This document shows, piece after piece, positions 48,870-61,973 of a DNA stretch of 64,000 nt. The stretch lies in assembly GCF_008831285.2 (NCBI RefSeq), contig NC_045145.1:5206802-5270801 (forward strand), written 5' to 3'. Each line of letters opens with the position of its first letter. The first letter of the stretch is position 1. The translations under genes and the position numbers were made by a program. The stretch is from Nymphaea colorata (Eukaryota; Streptophyta; Magnoliopsida; Nymphaeales; Nymphaeaceae). Below the pieces are notes generated by a model. It saw only the letters and a list, made by a program, of their open reading frames with translations. It had not been told where the DNA came from and did no database searches.

Positions 48870-51554
48870 TTGCTCTCCCCTCTCTAAATCAGTGAATAAT
48901 AAAATCAGAAATGTGAAGTTAGGAATGGTAATGCAAGTTACGTTTGAAAATTTTAGGCATCATTCTGCAGAAAGATATTGCAACCAAATTTGAATTCAAA
49001 TTAATTGAGCATGAGTTTTCAAGCACAAGGACTTACATGTTGGTTGATGAAGACAGGATTCTTTATTTCAGGATAGATTCCAACCACTCTTGTTGCATCT
49101 AATGCAATGGAAATGTACTCGTCAAAGGTAATAATTGGGTACATTCCTGCATGATATCATGGTTAAGAAAAAAAAAATTAAAATATGAACAAAAGAATAG
49201 ACAACTATGTTTTCGTTATATTTCTTTAGCACTTCAATGCAATACAATATAGAGGTCTAGTGTAAGCCATAAAGAAAAAGTTTCTCATTGTGCAGTTTTT
49301 AGATGTGCTTCTCTTCTCCCTTCTCAAATTCCTAGCCACCAAACCATGTGACTGCAAATGCAAATTCAGCAGCCTTAGGAAAAATATGAATAAACCACAG
49401 CTGCCGGCCACAGGACAATAAATTAAGGACATGTGCAAGGAGCTGCCACACCACAAAATAATGCCAACTTAAGTTTCTAGCCTTAAAATTGTCTAGCCTT
49501 AAAATTGTCAAGTCCCATGGCTATAAGCCACTGAATTTTATGATGCAGGAAGTGCTCTACCCTGTAGAATGTGGTAGCATAAAAACTGTGTGACTTTCTT
49601 CCTTCCATAAGTTGTGCAAAAAAAACTATTTTCTTGGTGAAGTAGGTTTCTAATTGGCAGTACAAGACATAAGAAATCCTCAAAAGGAGAACCAATGCAC
49701 AGGCATCTGAGAAGCAACACACATGAGAGGTCTGTAAAAAATGAAACATCAGTTTGGTTCTACTGCACTTTGCAGCATCCTGTGTCCCACTTGCATGTGG
49801 ATTACCTTATTATGCTCAATTAGGAATATAACTAAAAGTTTTATAGTACAAAAGTTTTTGTTCGGAGACATCCTTTGTCATTTAAGTCTGTCAATAATAC
49901 CAGTTAAGCTTCACAACATGTCAGTCACGCATAAACCTCATATGCTTGAACTCATGGCTACAGTGTATTATTAGACGCATAGGTTCCCCAGTTGCATGTG
50001 GATTACCTTATTTTGTTTAATTATGAATAAGTAACTAAAAGTTTTATAGTACCAAAATTTTTTGCTCAGAGAGACATCCTTGGTCAGTTCAGTCTGTCAA
50101 TTTACCAATCACTAATACCAGTTAAGCTTCACAATGTGTTGCCACACAGTAGAATAAATGTAAAGCCTCTTTCATCGCTAGACTATACTTAACTTTTTAA
50201 TAGAGGCATAGGTTCATAGCATGTGTTAGTTTTATCTTGCTAACAATGTGTTTAGCATTGTATGCAGACAAGCACATTCAATTGAAAACTAAGTATCAAC
50301 AAGAAAAATTGAGATATTCTAATTCAAAGAACGGCAAGAAGCCATGTTGGCATGCTTAGTGGGACATTATGAGGTTGCTACTGAACCTGGTCCGTTCAAC
50401 CGAACCTGGTCCGTTCAACCATGGTGGTGTGCAAGAACATCACAATGTATAATCAAAATTGGATACTTGAGACATATATGGCTAACCAAAGTCAATTCAT
50501 ATTAACAAAAGAACTTACACTACTTTGACAATAGAATCTTCCAAATAATGTTATGTGAAAAACTCATAATAAGAAGGTCAACTCACCATTATATGTTTGA
50601 TCACGAAAGCTGAATCTCTGCTTCACTCTTAGTGTCTGGATTTCTTTCAAAGTGAAATCAACTGTACATGATTGGAAGTGATTAGTTTAGTGTTTATTTG
50701 CAGCTTTCATTCTCTCATAATAATGCCTCCAAAGCAGGAAGTATACATGAAATATAGAGATCAATAGGTGAACTAGTGGTGATAAGGAACATATTCAATG
50801 GTACTCTTGAAATTCAAGCAACTATGTATTTCAGCGAATATGAGCTGAAAAGTTAAAAATCTAAACAAAACTTCAAATTTGAACGATGAGCCACAAGTAT
50901 CTTTTACCTGTGAAGAACCCAGTAGTGTTAGAACCCTGAAGTTCATATGTTCTTTTGCGATCAGCAAACTCCTTATGTGTTGCAACATCAGTTATATCAT
51001 CAAGAGTGACATCATGAAAACATATGAGAGCACCATCCTTAGTAGCAAGGACATCAGCTTCGATGAAGTCGGCACCTTCTTCAATGGCTCTCTGCAAGAA
51101 AAGATGTTAACTATAGTGCACAAAGAAGTAGATAGGAAGCAGACGATCATAAGCAAACCAAATTACATGCTACTAAGATCTAGAAACCTTGGTTATTGAC
51201 CAGTCAAATATCTATTCTTCAATCAAGAAATCACTTTCTCATAAATTTGGCTAAATCATAGAGATATACTGGTACACATGGCATACCGTATAAGCAGCAG
51301 AAGTTTCTTCAGGGAATTCCCCATTCGACCCTCGATGTGCTATATTATATGGCCGGGATGTTTGTAGTGGCTTCCGATTTTTTTCATTCTTTTTACTTGG
51401 GAGAGGATAGAGCAATTTCGCAAAACATCCTCCCAAGAGAGTAAGAACAATGATAAGCAGAAAGCCTGTCACATATCAAACTTAATCCATGAAATTTCTC
51501 CTTTGACAAGTAAACGGTAGAAAAAGTATGCACACACAGACACACACACACACA

Positions 51555-51590
<36 letters not shown>

Positions 51591-52649
51591 TACATACATA
51601 TATATATATATATATATGTGTATGTATCTTTGAGAAAGAGAGACGCATTTGGTTCTTGAAGCACAAACATTAGGCTGCTAGACAATAGAGGTCCAGAAAA
51701 ATGGTAACCCAATTTACAAACTAGTTTCATTCTTCTAAAGCATAAGGAGCCTCTATATGGAAGAAATAAGAAAAGACTAATAGGCATTTTCTATTGACAA
51801 CTCAAACTGTGTTTTCAACTATGGCCCTATAGTGGTCCACCAACATGAGGACAACACAGTCTCTTTACTACAGCGGCGCCGCATCTCTGAAAAATAGCTC
51901 TATATCCTGGTTAAAGAAAAGAGAAAAGGTTCTCACACAAGGAAAAAAAGAAAAAGTCTTACACAAGGCCTGTTAATTACTAAAAATTTGAATATCTAAA
52001 AGGATCGAACTGACCAAATGTATCAGCTCTGAAATCAAGATTTCAAGTACTAGAGCCAACAACCCTGCATTAACAATCTACAGATCGTCTTTCACTATGT
52101 AAAGAAGTAGAGTTCCACACGCCATGTGTTCTTCAATAAAAAGGAGTAAAATCCATCTGTGTACTAAAGAAAGAGACATTGATGAAAGACACGGCTACTT
52201 CTCAAAAGAGATACAGTGAAAAGGGAGACACCTAGTAAAACAAGTCAATACCATGACGGACATACATCAACAAAAGGAACATGTCTGAAAGACAGAGAGA
52301 GAGAGAGGGAGCACGCATAAAGCCAGTAATGTCGATGCCAATGAAGATGAACAGAAAGCAAAGCTGACACTCCCTTCCCCCTTCCCCGGAAACATCATCA
52401 AGATCAACAACACAACAGGGGTACACCATATGTTGGAAAGGAACACGAGATCATCAATGATCACAAGCTGTTATGCCGCAAAATCGAAAGAAATTCTCCA
52501 ACTTAAGAATAACAACAAGGAAATAAAAAACTTTTACTGTATGCGCATACCACAAAAACCCAGAAAGGAAAAAGTAGAAGTAGCAAAGTACTCATTCATT
52601 CCCAAAGCGACCATTACTTACAGAGCGAGCAGGGGAATGAAGAAGCCAT
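46730..52649 (-). CDS. Glycerophosphodiester phosphodiesterase GDPD5/6-like, eight exons
   Basis: The enzyme hydrolyses glycerophosphodiesters to glycerol-3-phosphate and an alcohol. Exons (minus) are 52649-52622, 51465-51287, 51091-50908, 50661-50587, 49146-49037, 47982-47764, 47271-47116 and 46966-46730. All introns are GT-AG and phases join to 1,188 nt, 395 residues. Exon 1 is only 28 nt (MASSFPCSL) and, with exon 2, forms a hydrophobic N-terminal signal/anchor (residues 8-28). The TIM-barrel signature is complete: IAHRGSNGEFPEET (His53, Arg54), FIEADVLATKDG (Glu80, Asp82) and ICFHD (His95). Downstream blocks VVGIYPEIKNP, IQSFAPSSL, DDVTVPTQDTNQ, VVGIGPWK and AKAHAHNLQVHPYTYRNE match plant secretory GDPDs. 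Plant relatives act in the secretory pathway or vacuole during phosphate starvation. No lesion is seen. Confidence 0.93.
48822..48869. repeat. (CT)n(CA)n microsatellite in GDPD intron 5
   Basis: A short CT tract is followed by a CA tract with one TACA interruption. Intronic. Confidence 0.9.
49791..50139. repeat. Two-copy tandem repeat, 201-bp period, in GDPD intron 4
   Basis: Copies 49791-49921 and 49992-50139 both start TTGCATGTGGATTACCTTAT, share AACTAAAAGTTTTATAGTAC and end GTTAAGCTTCACAA. They differ by indels and substitutions. Confidence 0.85.
50382..50419. repeat. 19-bp tandem duplication in GDPD intron 4
   Basis: YGAACCTGGTCCGTTCAAC occurs twice head to tail with one difference (T/C at the first base). 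Confidence 0.9.
51533..51618. repeat. Compound (CA)n(CATA)n(TA)n microsatellite in GDPD intron 1
   Basis: CA repeats grade into about eight CATA units, then TA repeats, inside the first intron and about 70 bp upstream (in gene direction) of the exon 2 acceptor. Confidence 0.92.
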
Positions 52650-52689
52650 GAGAGTCGTCCTTGAACGTTCGGCCTTCCTTCGGAGCACC

Positions 52690-52706
52690 TATATATACAT
52701 ATATAC
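52690..52706 (-). promoter_or_regulatory. Putative TATA box of GDPD
   Basis: The minus strand reads TATATATGTATATATAG about 41 bp upstream of the ATG. If used, the 5' UTR would be only about 10-20 nt, so an alternative start further upstream is possible. Confidence 0.4.
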
Positions 52707-52749
52707 TCGCTTAAATCAAATATCTGACCATCATTTACTAGATTTACAA

Positions 52750-54880
52750 GATGCGTCCATCCTTTTAGCTGTCATCCTCCGTTTTCGGCGTTGAAGTAAA
52801 CCGGAAACGGGAATACTCGGTGGGCCACCTTGATTTTCATCCGATGGGGATAAGAAGAGATATTTATCCCTACCCACTAGAACTTTTACCCACGAGGGAA
52901 GATTCATGATCGAGAGAGGGAGAGCTTCAGGTTGGCTATCCGACCAATTGCGACTGTGTTCATCCTCATTGGACGGGGGCCATTCAGATATATGAGTATC
53001 TACCATTCAAATCGAACGTAGAAAGTAGAAACTCAGTGCATCTCGAATTTTGAGTTAGATTCGGTCTGGTCTTCGACTTTGCATTGAGGAAAACCAAGAT
53101 CCGATTAAGTTGGTGATATAGTCATGCCCCGAACCTACTTTATCGTTACAGTTGATATCATGAATGGGATATGATCGGAAGCAAGAGATTTTGTTCGGTC
53201 AACGCGAAAGCATGAAACTTGAGATATTTATCTTCTATTTTCGTAAGCTTAATCATACAACAAAATCTAGCACTTAGATTTTACAGGAAAAGACTCGTGA
53301 ATCTGTTTTTAGCCAACAGACTACTGTGCATTTTAAGGAAAGAGATATCCCCAAAGACCTTTTGGAGAAACAGTTCTTTCAATCTGATGGTTGGCATTAT
53401 CTCATCAGATTTTTTAGAAAGCACTTCTTTCATACTTCTACCTTTTTAAATTCAAAGGAGTACTATGAATCAAACCGATAACTAGACTTTTACATGTATT
53501 AGAATCAAACTGACGACCATATTTTCACCAACTCAATCTGACCAATTATGCTATACCCCTCAAGATGGTTCACGAGGAATAACTACAAATCAACTCCAAA
53601 AATGCTTAAAAAAGCATGTTTTTTTAGATTCTTTGAACATTTGGACTGTCATGGAGAAAAAAAAAGAAAAATGAAAAAAAGAGACTCACAATGTCTACAT
53701 GTTGGTAGTGCTCATACAGTTTATGTAATGCAAAACATGCACATTTTAGTCAAGAGCTAAAATAAACTTTTCTTCCAAATATACACTAGAAAACTACTGC
53801 AATTAGAATTCAGACATTGTGGTCACTTTCTGTGTTGAGATCCAAATCCTATCTATCTTAAACTTAAAGTAATTAGCACCTGAGTATTCAAATCTGTTAA
53901 GCGACCCAGATCTGAACCGCTCATCCTACACTGGAGTTAGGACCCTTGTACAGTTTTTGGATCCATAGTTGGTTCTGGTTCCATTAATGAGAAACAAAGA
54001 TCTGTGGTGTTATAAAGATGAAACTTACTGACCCCACATTTCCAATTATTCAAAGTCAGTCAAGAAATAGAAACCCCACTGACCATAAAGACAGATCAGT
54101 TGCATGACTTCTAGTGGGGGTGACAGTAAGAGTGTTAAAAATGTGTTTATCAATGAGCATCCAAAGTTTGACTACTTGGCCACACTTCTCCCTGACAAAA
54201 TGGGCTGACAAATAAATCGTGGCTGAAGACTTCCAAAGTCAATTGTGACAGTGATCTTACCTTTTCTTAAAGTCAATTGTGATAGAAGTAGGGTCCAATC
54301 CCCCTGCGTACGTTTGTTGCGTACACAGGGTGGCGCTTCAGCCAGACGGCAAGCGATCCTGTAATGAACTCTTCGTCTAGTTGATTTGAAGTCAAATGTA
54401 TTAAATCAATTTTTTCTTTCTAATGTTTTGTGACAACTTTTTCCTTTTTTTCGGATGAATAGGAGGTTAACAGCTCACTACCCAGAAAAAATATCTAAAG
54501 GCTCCCTCATTCCCTTGTTTCCGAGGTTCTGGGCTGCATTGGGACCTGAGTGAGACATGGTACACCCACCATAAGATGTGGTGGGTAAAACTGTGTCATA
54601 AATATCATGAAATCTCATGATATTTATGAGAAAATCAAATAAACCAAAAAAAGTTCATGAGATTTTGAAAATCTTGCAAAAATGAAAATATCATGATTTT
54701 TTCACAATTTTTTTTGACATTAGAAATATTTTTTGTAGTTTTTGAATTTTTGCAGATTTTTATGATTTATTATTTTTTCAAAAATGATCAAGGTTTTCCC
54801 CAACAAAAACAACTTCACCTAAGAATGCCTGTGAAAAACCTCATGAGTTTTTTTTTAAGTAGGCACCCCATCTTTTGACT
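52750..54880. other. Intergenic, no confident gene
   Basis: An ATG frame at 52731-53006 (minus, 91 codons) lies directly upstream of GDPD but has no recognisable domain. The rest is AT-rich. Near 54462-54560 lies a copy of the GGTTAACA-type dispersed repeat. Confidence 0.45.
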
Positions 54881-55980
54881 GTTGTCAACTAATCTCTTGC
54901 ATGTTCGATTCTCTTCTATGTTAGAAAATTGCTTTTCATGCTATTTTCATCTCAGTGGTCCGATTCCGTGTCCCGTGCTAGGAAGCATTACTCCTCTTTT
55001 CATTCCAAATTCCAGAATACGACCGATACGATTGATTGGTCTATGCGCCTCTCTTCTTACTTTTTTGGGGATCCCCCTGTTCACAATTTGATCCTTCTAC
55101 GGCCAAATCTCAATTTGTGGAAACCCTTTATGAAAACATCCATTTTTCGTTGGGTATAGACGGTCTTTCTTCATTCTTGGTGATATTGACTACATTTCTG
55201 GTCCCCATTTGCATTTCAGTGGGTTGGTCTGGTATGAGAAGTTATGGGAAAGAGTATATTACAGCATCTCTAATTCGTGAATTTCTAATGATCGCCGTGT
55301 TCCGCATGCTGGATCCTCTACTATTCTATGTTCTTCTCGAAAGAGTCTTTCTGAATAAGAAGGACTACTAGAGCCACGGAGCCATAAGCGAGGAGCCTTG
55401 TCGTAGTATACGTGCACGGAAAAAGCCTTGTTCAATCCTTCTTAAAGGACCGTTTCCATTTTCTTTGACGCCTTTTGAATACCACCAACCAAAGGAATTT
55501 CTATGAAAATGGAGAGAGCTTGAGAGCTGGAAACTGGAACTGTAACTGCCACTGACCCCTTCCTCTATGAAATCCGTGAGATCCACCTCTAGTTGAGCAG
55601 CTCAACCCCAAACTCTATCGAGAAAGAGTTTTGACATCCCTACTGACGGATCTGACCTTCGTTTCAACACCTGCCCACTTTCATTGGTCCAGTAATGACC
55701 CTTCAAGACTATCGGTCATAGGCGGGCATTACAAGATGAAGCTGCTACAGACTAAGCTCTGACTGCAAGAATGCCTTTGTTTGAGACGCTCTTATCAAAT
55801 CCTGAAAGCAGGAAGCGAGCATAGAGAAGGCCATCGCAGTCTTGGTTGGAGCATCCGTCCTAGGTCTAATACTGACTCTGAACGGACTCAAAGATGTTCC
55901 TTCCCCAGTCGGTCAGATCTATTCATAGTCAGTCAGTCCCCCACGGCACGGCTTCTAACTATGGAGAGAGTCTATATCTT
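54880..55980 (+). other. Nuclear insertion of mitochondrial DNA (NUMT)
   Basis: Base composition and codon style change from AT-rich spacer to balanced, CT/AG-mixed sequence with plant mitochondrial character. The first part is nad4 exon 1 (separate entry). The following 600 bp (55373-55980) has no gene but the same compositional style, and appears to continue the insert. Borders are approximate. Confidence 0.6.
54918..55371 (+). pseudogene. nad4: Mitochondrial nad4 exon 1 fragment, nuclear copy
   Basis: nad4 encodes an antiporter-like membrane subunit of respiratory complex I. The segment starts ATGTTAGAA and, in shifting frames, gives GPIPCPVLGSITPLFIPNS, FDPSTAKSQFVE, YENIHFSLGIDGLSSF and VGWSGMRSYGKEYITASLIR. 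Small deletions (near 55070 and 55120) break the frame, and the 3' part diverges after LLFYVLLERV. Codons for Ser, Pro and Arg remain at places where the mature plant mRNA is edited to Leu, Phe and Cys (for example CGT in LIREF and CCT in MLDPLLF). The copy therefore came from mitochondrial DNA, not edited cDNA. Non-functional. Confidence 0.85.
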
Positions 55981-56039
55981 TGAAGATATCAATGCAATGA
56001 AGCTACAACTTTTTTTCAAAAATAATTTCATGTGAACTT

Positions 56040-59000
56040 ATCAATTAAGTTGGTTGGACATCATATCTTAGGTTTCCTCCTTAGATCTGAGATCCATGGT
56101 GATCTAAGATAATTGACGATCTCAAATATGAGGGTTTGAGGTCAGAACCCCTCCTATTGGATCTCAATAGGAGCTTCTACTCCCATGCCAAATCCTCATA
56201 GATTCGAAATCCAAAGTTTGTTTACTCAATAGATTCCACATAACTCAAACTTGAGATCCAAGACTATCAAACAGATTTTTTTTTTCTTTTTTTCGTTTTT
56301 TTCTTTTGGCTATAACAGTCTTATTATGTTATAAAATCTCAAATGAAAATTGCACATAAATTTCAATAAACTTTGTCCACTAGTTTTGGAAAGTATTAGC
56401 AAGCAGCTCCAAGATTAACTTAGAAATTGAAATATCTCTTAACTCATGCAGAAACGGAATATGAGGCGATAGTTCAATAGCGACAGATGATAAAATCATA
56501 GTTGGCAAACTCGTGAGTCAGGTCGGCTGAAGGCTAGGTAGTCAGACAGTTGACTCGGTACTTGCCTGGGTTAGGTCAGAAATTTTTATAGTACATTTTT
56601 TTAATATAAATATAGTTTTTTTTTTTTTTAATCTCTAGTCTATTCTTCATTGAATAGCTTATTAGTTGCTAACAGAGGATAAACTAGAAAACAAGTTCTC
56701 TCCAATATTATGAGAAGGATGAAAAAATGAGAAGTAAAAAAAAAACATTTTCTTAGAAAAAGGAAAACTAAATTTATCCAATTTTTTTCATTTTTCTCTT
56801 TTTCTTGCATTTTTATTTTTCTTTTGTTTACATTAATATCATCATAGATTTGTATTTAAGCTTAAACGATATTATTTGGGGATCATTTTTATTATCATTG
56901 AGACATTATTTTCTTATCATTTTTTATAGTTTTCCTTAAAGTCTTCTTATTAGTTTCTCGCTTATTTTGTATTTACTTAATTTTATATTTTTTCATTTCC
57001 TCAAAAAAAAAAAAAAAACTACTTGGCAGAAATATACCCGAATGGGGACAAATATGCTTAGATAACAATGGTTAACAAGCATCCTCATAGTGAGTCAGAC
57101 GAATCTAAGCTGAAAAAGTTCGCCTACTCCCACTTGAAAACCCTTGTGCTTGGTCTCCTTATAGCTAATCTGGTACCATTTTAGTATCCAAATCTGGATT
57201 TCACCGTGGCATCCAAATCTGATCTGAAAATCATTAGACCTCTTCAAAAACCAGCAGGTCACCTGAAGTGCCCACATCAAGAACAGATCTGGTCTGTTGG
57301 AGTGTGGAGTCGGATCCATACTGGATAACCTCAACCAATTTTTTGCAATGGCATTTATGTTATTTTTATGCTTTCCAGGTTTTGCCCTAATCTCATGTTT
57401 ATGAGGGCACCCCTTTTACTTATACTCTATAATTTTCAATGATAGTGAAAACTGCTTTTTGCGACGGCCTTGGACGTAGGAGAACGTTGTCTCTGAACCA
57501 TGTAAATCTCTGTGTGTTCTTTCTCTCTTTCTTTCTCTTCTTCTGGTTTCTATTCTCTTGGTGCGTTAAGAGATGTGAGGGAGACTTCATGCTTAACATG
57601 CTCAAAAATATTCGAACAGATTCATGACACAATAACAATCTTTTATTGTTACCAAACAGCTCCTAAAGAGCTTAAGTTTAACCTACAGAACACACACTGA
57701 TCACATGGTTTTTTCCATAGCCATCGTCGCCTACCAGAGGAACTCTCAAATTAACATTTTTTTTTTAATGTTTACTTATGGAAAATCACTTTAAGATCTC
57801 ATCTTTATACTATAGTTGGCAAACCCATGAGTCGGATCGTCAAATGATTGAAACATTGGTCAGTGAGTTGACTCGTCTAACTTGGTTGAATATTCAAATA
57901 ACCATAATGTAAATTACTGCACCTGAAGTGGGTGAGCCTGGCCGACTTAGGAGTGAATCAGCCAACCTTGGATATGAGGTCCCAATCATCCTTCTGTCGA
58001 ACTGTAGGGGTGTTTGCATGAGGAACACTAACACAATGTTCAATAATTTTCCTAAAGTTTAGAGGAGACTTTTGTCTTTAAAAATTCTTGGAACATTGTA
58101 TTAGTGTTCATACTGTCTAACGATACTGTCAAACGACCCCTTAGATGATGTTTTTAACACATTACTCAATTCTCAATGCAGATTTTAGACCAACTTTGGA
58201 TCCCAAACGACACCGAAGTATCATTTTATAGGACTTTCATTCATTTAAAGCATGCATAGTATAAGAGAGGCCCTATCACCTTCTTCTTCTTCTTTTTTTT
58301 TTCTCATGTTCGGACACCTAATAATATCTTTCCAATTTTCCCGACAAATGGTAGCCGATCAAATGAAGCCCAAAGGTTCACATATCCTCTTGCTTCCAGG
58401 GTCTTGAGCTGTGTCGAGACGTAAATGAACAACAGGCTGCATCTAACTCGATGGAGGATACTCATTTTTTTATGGCATTTGAGAATGACACCCATAGAAA
58501 TCAAAATAGGGACGTGCCGTAGGGGCACTCTCTTGGAGTCCTACAACATGGACCAATTTTTTGACTGATTCAGTAGAAAGTTTGGCACCAAAAGAAGACA
58601 ACGAATTCTTAAAGTCAAAATATTAGGCGCAAATTGGACTGATATTTGACTACTTATGGGCCGAAAATATGTGTAGTTTTCTTGGGAACATGATGTTATT
58701 GCTATCAAGATTTTGGAAGCTTATTAGCGTGTTGTCCAGTCCTCAATAAATTGGAAACACCTATTTATGTGCTGCAATTGCGCTATTCAAATATATTCTA
58801 TACTAAATAAATCATGTATATTAAATGAGGTTTTACGTGGGAGAAAAAGTAGTTTTAGCTAGCATTAGCTTCACATATCAAAATCAATATCCAGATCCAG
58901 ATCTAAATACAATCATGTACATATCAGGATAAGCCGATCTAGATCTAGATCTACATACAATCATGCTGCATTTTGAATATAATTCAAGAAACATACCGAT

Positions 59001-59240
59001 AAAGGGAGAAAACGGCACAAATGAGTAGCGGAACCACATATGAGCTGAGCTGATATCAAAAAATTTATTGGAAAGGCCTAAATTTAGATTGGGGTGACTC
59101 AAAAATCATATATGATGCTCGCACCAAATCTGAATATATAATTTAAGTGCTCCTCAACCGAAACACCATAACTGGAACCGAATTTCAAAATTTTTTTATG
59201 GATTTATTCAAATAAATTCTGTGTACAAAAACAAAAGAAA
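56040..59240. other. Gene-poor spacer with repeat relics
   Basis: AT-rich with long T and A runs and no credible gene. Two related repeat units begin at 56497 and 57811. A short duplication, GATCYAGATCTAMATACAATCATG, occurs near 58890 and 58945. Confidence 0.5.
56497..57980. repeat. Pair of ATAGTTGGCAAAC-type repeat copies
   Basis: CATAGTTGGCAAACTCGTGA (56497) and TATAGTTGGCAAACCCATGA (57811) each continue with GAGTC-G-TCG and, further on, GTTGACTCG-words. They look like two copies of one miniature hAT-like element in the same orientation. Confidence 0.5.
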
Positions 59241-59383
59241 TACTGCCTCAATGATTTCCGATACGAGACGGTCGTTACGAACCGATACGTCCGCATCGTT
59301 CTGGCTTCCGATTAGCGGATCGAATTTCTTTAGGACATCATTCTCCAACGCTTTTCGACGTGGCAACGTGACGAATAGCGAGG

Positions 59384-59720
59384 GAGACGGACGGTCAGGA
59401 TCTGCAGCTGGGCGGACGATCGCGATTGGCGGAACCGTCAATTTTTTTTTGGCTTGTCCGTGTGGGCCCCACGTAGAATGCGAGCACGGGTGAGAAGGAA
59501 AAGATGGGAATTTTAGAGGGGAGAAAAATGCGGCGCTCTCCCAACTTTAGGCCCACAATTGTCCATAAATCACGGGATTGCCCACCTGTCTCCCCCCAAC
59601 TCCGTGGTGAAATGACCGAGTCGGCCCTCGATGAAAAATTAAGGGACATGGACAGGACTGCCCTGTTCCGGTACCCCCTTTCTTGTCGCTTGCGTGAGCG
59701 AAGCAAACACGGTTGAAAGA
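59384..59720. repeat. Upstream duplication block B of the RPK2-like genes
   Basis: Begins with the same exact 29-bp stretch as 40705-40733 and continues with alignable GC-rich sequence. It lies 2.59 kb upstream of the second kinase ATG, against 1.10 kb for the first, so about 1.5 kb of extra AT-rich DNA separates it from its gene. Confidence 0.75.
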
Positions 59721-59769
59721 ATACGTGGCAGATAATTCCTTTGATCTGAATTGCGTTTTTTTGTTACGA

Positions 59770-60665
59770 GGATAAGGATGTCAATGGATCACATTTAGCT
59801 TGAATATATATATATATATATATATACATTAGCATAAAAAAGAGTTGTAAACAAAAAAAAAAAACATTAAACTAAGATATTAGGTTGAATTTGAAATTAA
59901 AAATATCCCGTCATATTCAATTTTGTTTAAAATTAACATTTGGTCGAATTGAGATTCAAATTCCATATTCAGATTTAGCTTTAAATAAGTATTTTATGTT
60001 TAATACCACTGCATTTTTTACATAAAATGGAGGTTAACAACCCATTGCTTAGAAAAAAGCCACCTACCCTCTTGCATCGGCGGTCTTAAGTCTCATCATG
60101 ACATGTGTGAGCTATGATATGATACACCTATTAACTAGTGTGTCTTCATCTCATCGCATATGGCCCAAGAAAGTAGCACCAACAAAAATAAAACTTGCAA
60201 CATGTAGGCGTAGGCTTCTTGTTATACTTAATATAAAATATAATTAATTATAATAAAATATTATAATTATAATATAATATTTTCAAAATTCTTATCGAAC
60301 TGAATTGGGCTTAGTTGGACTCGCCCGAATCGGCCTGATGCCCGGTTGGGCCCTGGCCTGAGCCCAAGCTTAAACATGCCTTTTATAGCTACATCTCTTG
60401 AGACGGTGCCAATGGGATTTTGAAAGTAAACTTTTGATATTAATATTGCAGCTTGGATTTGGTTAAATTCAGGGTGGATTGGATTGTAAAAGAAGTTAGA
60501 TTTGGATTGGATTCACATTTCAAATTTGAAATTCTGATGTGACCCATACTTTCCTTCATTTGCATGTAAATTTGAATTCAAATCGGACCGAGAAATCGGA
60601 TATGGTAAAGGAGAAGCCTAATTCGAATCTGGCAAAATTACATCCCTATATGAAAGGCAAGGGAG

Positions 60666-60705
<40 letters not shown>

Positions 60706-60905
60706 AATACTAATTTAATAGAAAACACGGCTCAATTTATGTCGCTTTCATGAAAAATATTATTTTTTCTACTATTAAAATTTTGATGTTACAAGAGCCG
60801 TTCATGCTACAAAACTTTATCAAATTCAAAAACCCAACCACTAAAGTAGGATCATGACAAATTATAGGTTTGAAAAAAAATACAAAACTGTTAATTGTAA
60901 CACAC

Positions 60906-60953
<48 letters not shown>

Positions 60954-61700
60954 GTACTTTATTCTTTCATTAGAGGCGCGTCTTTATGCTAAACCAGTGC
61001 ATATCTTAACTGGTTTACTTTACCAAAGCATATCACTTTGAAAAGTATTCCATTTTTTGCAAAGACAAAAAAAAAATGCCGATGTCATGTACACATTCAG
61101 AAATAAATCTAAAAAGCAGTAAGTTTTCTTATTACTTTTGAATGCTGCAAATATTTTTTTTTAGTTTTTAAAAGGCGTAAAATCTTATTTTTCACGTTTA
61201 TGAAATATTATTCTTTTAATATAAATCTTTTAATATGAGACATTTTAAAAGGTGTAAAATCAAATATGTATCCAAAATGTGGACTTCAGATCACCTTTAG
61301 TTGGAAAAAACAATGATTGAAGCGTAAGATCTTTTTGCCATATCAGTAAATACACATTGGATTACTAAAATCTTCAGCACTAAGATCACTAACTATATAT
61401 ATATATCTATATACACACGCAAAGATCCGGCCGAATACATGGCTTACTGTATAACGACGATTTATATTAGATTTAGTGACGGTTTTTTAAATATTTTTTC
61501 ATTTGGCAATATCTGACCGCCAACATACTTCAATTTTTTTTACATATAGTAAAACTTATAAAAACAAATTTACCATGAAAATTATGTTTAGAAGGTCGTT
61601 TTTAAATTTAAGATATCTTCAGATATAACTATCAAAATTATTATCGTAAATGTTATTATATAAATAAGATTAAAGTATAATTGAGGCCCTGTATTATTTG
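59770..61700. other. AT-rich insertion-like DNA upstream of the second kinase
   Basis: Holds (TA)n tracts at about 59806-59826, 60671-60700 and 60905-60950. GGATGTCAATGG near 59768 and TTACATCCCTATA near 60645 resemble inverted ends of a hAT-like miniature element. A GGTTAACAACCCA repeat lies near 60032. No gene. This is probably the extra DNA gained by the second copy's promoter region. Confidence 0.45.
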
Positions 61701-61973
61701 GTGAGGGTATCACGGTAATCCCTGAATCCCATAAGGGCAAATTTGTTCAAGATCAGGGGCGTTCTTGCACCAGGGAACATTTTCAGTGATCTTCGTTCCG
61801 CCGCCTGGATTTTTATTGTCTTGCGTTCTTCTCTCCTTCTTGTCTCTTGAAACAGAGAGAGAGAAAGATGCAATGTTCTTCCATGGTTAGGGTTTCCGTT
61901 TTCTGAACCAGAAGAGCCACACCACTCACAACCATCACTGTCACTGCATTTCCCGAGAGAGATAGAGGGAAAG

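Noticed and set aside
52731-53006. 91-codon minus-strand ATG frame upstream of GDPD
   Set aside because: No recognisable domain and no splice or promoter evidence; it could be chance. Not called as a gene.
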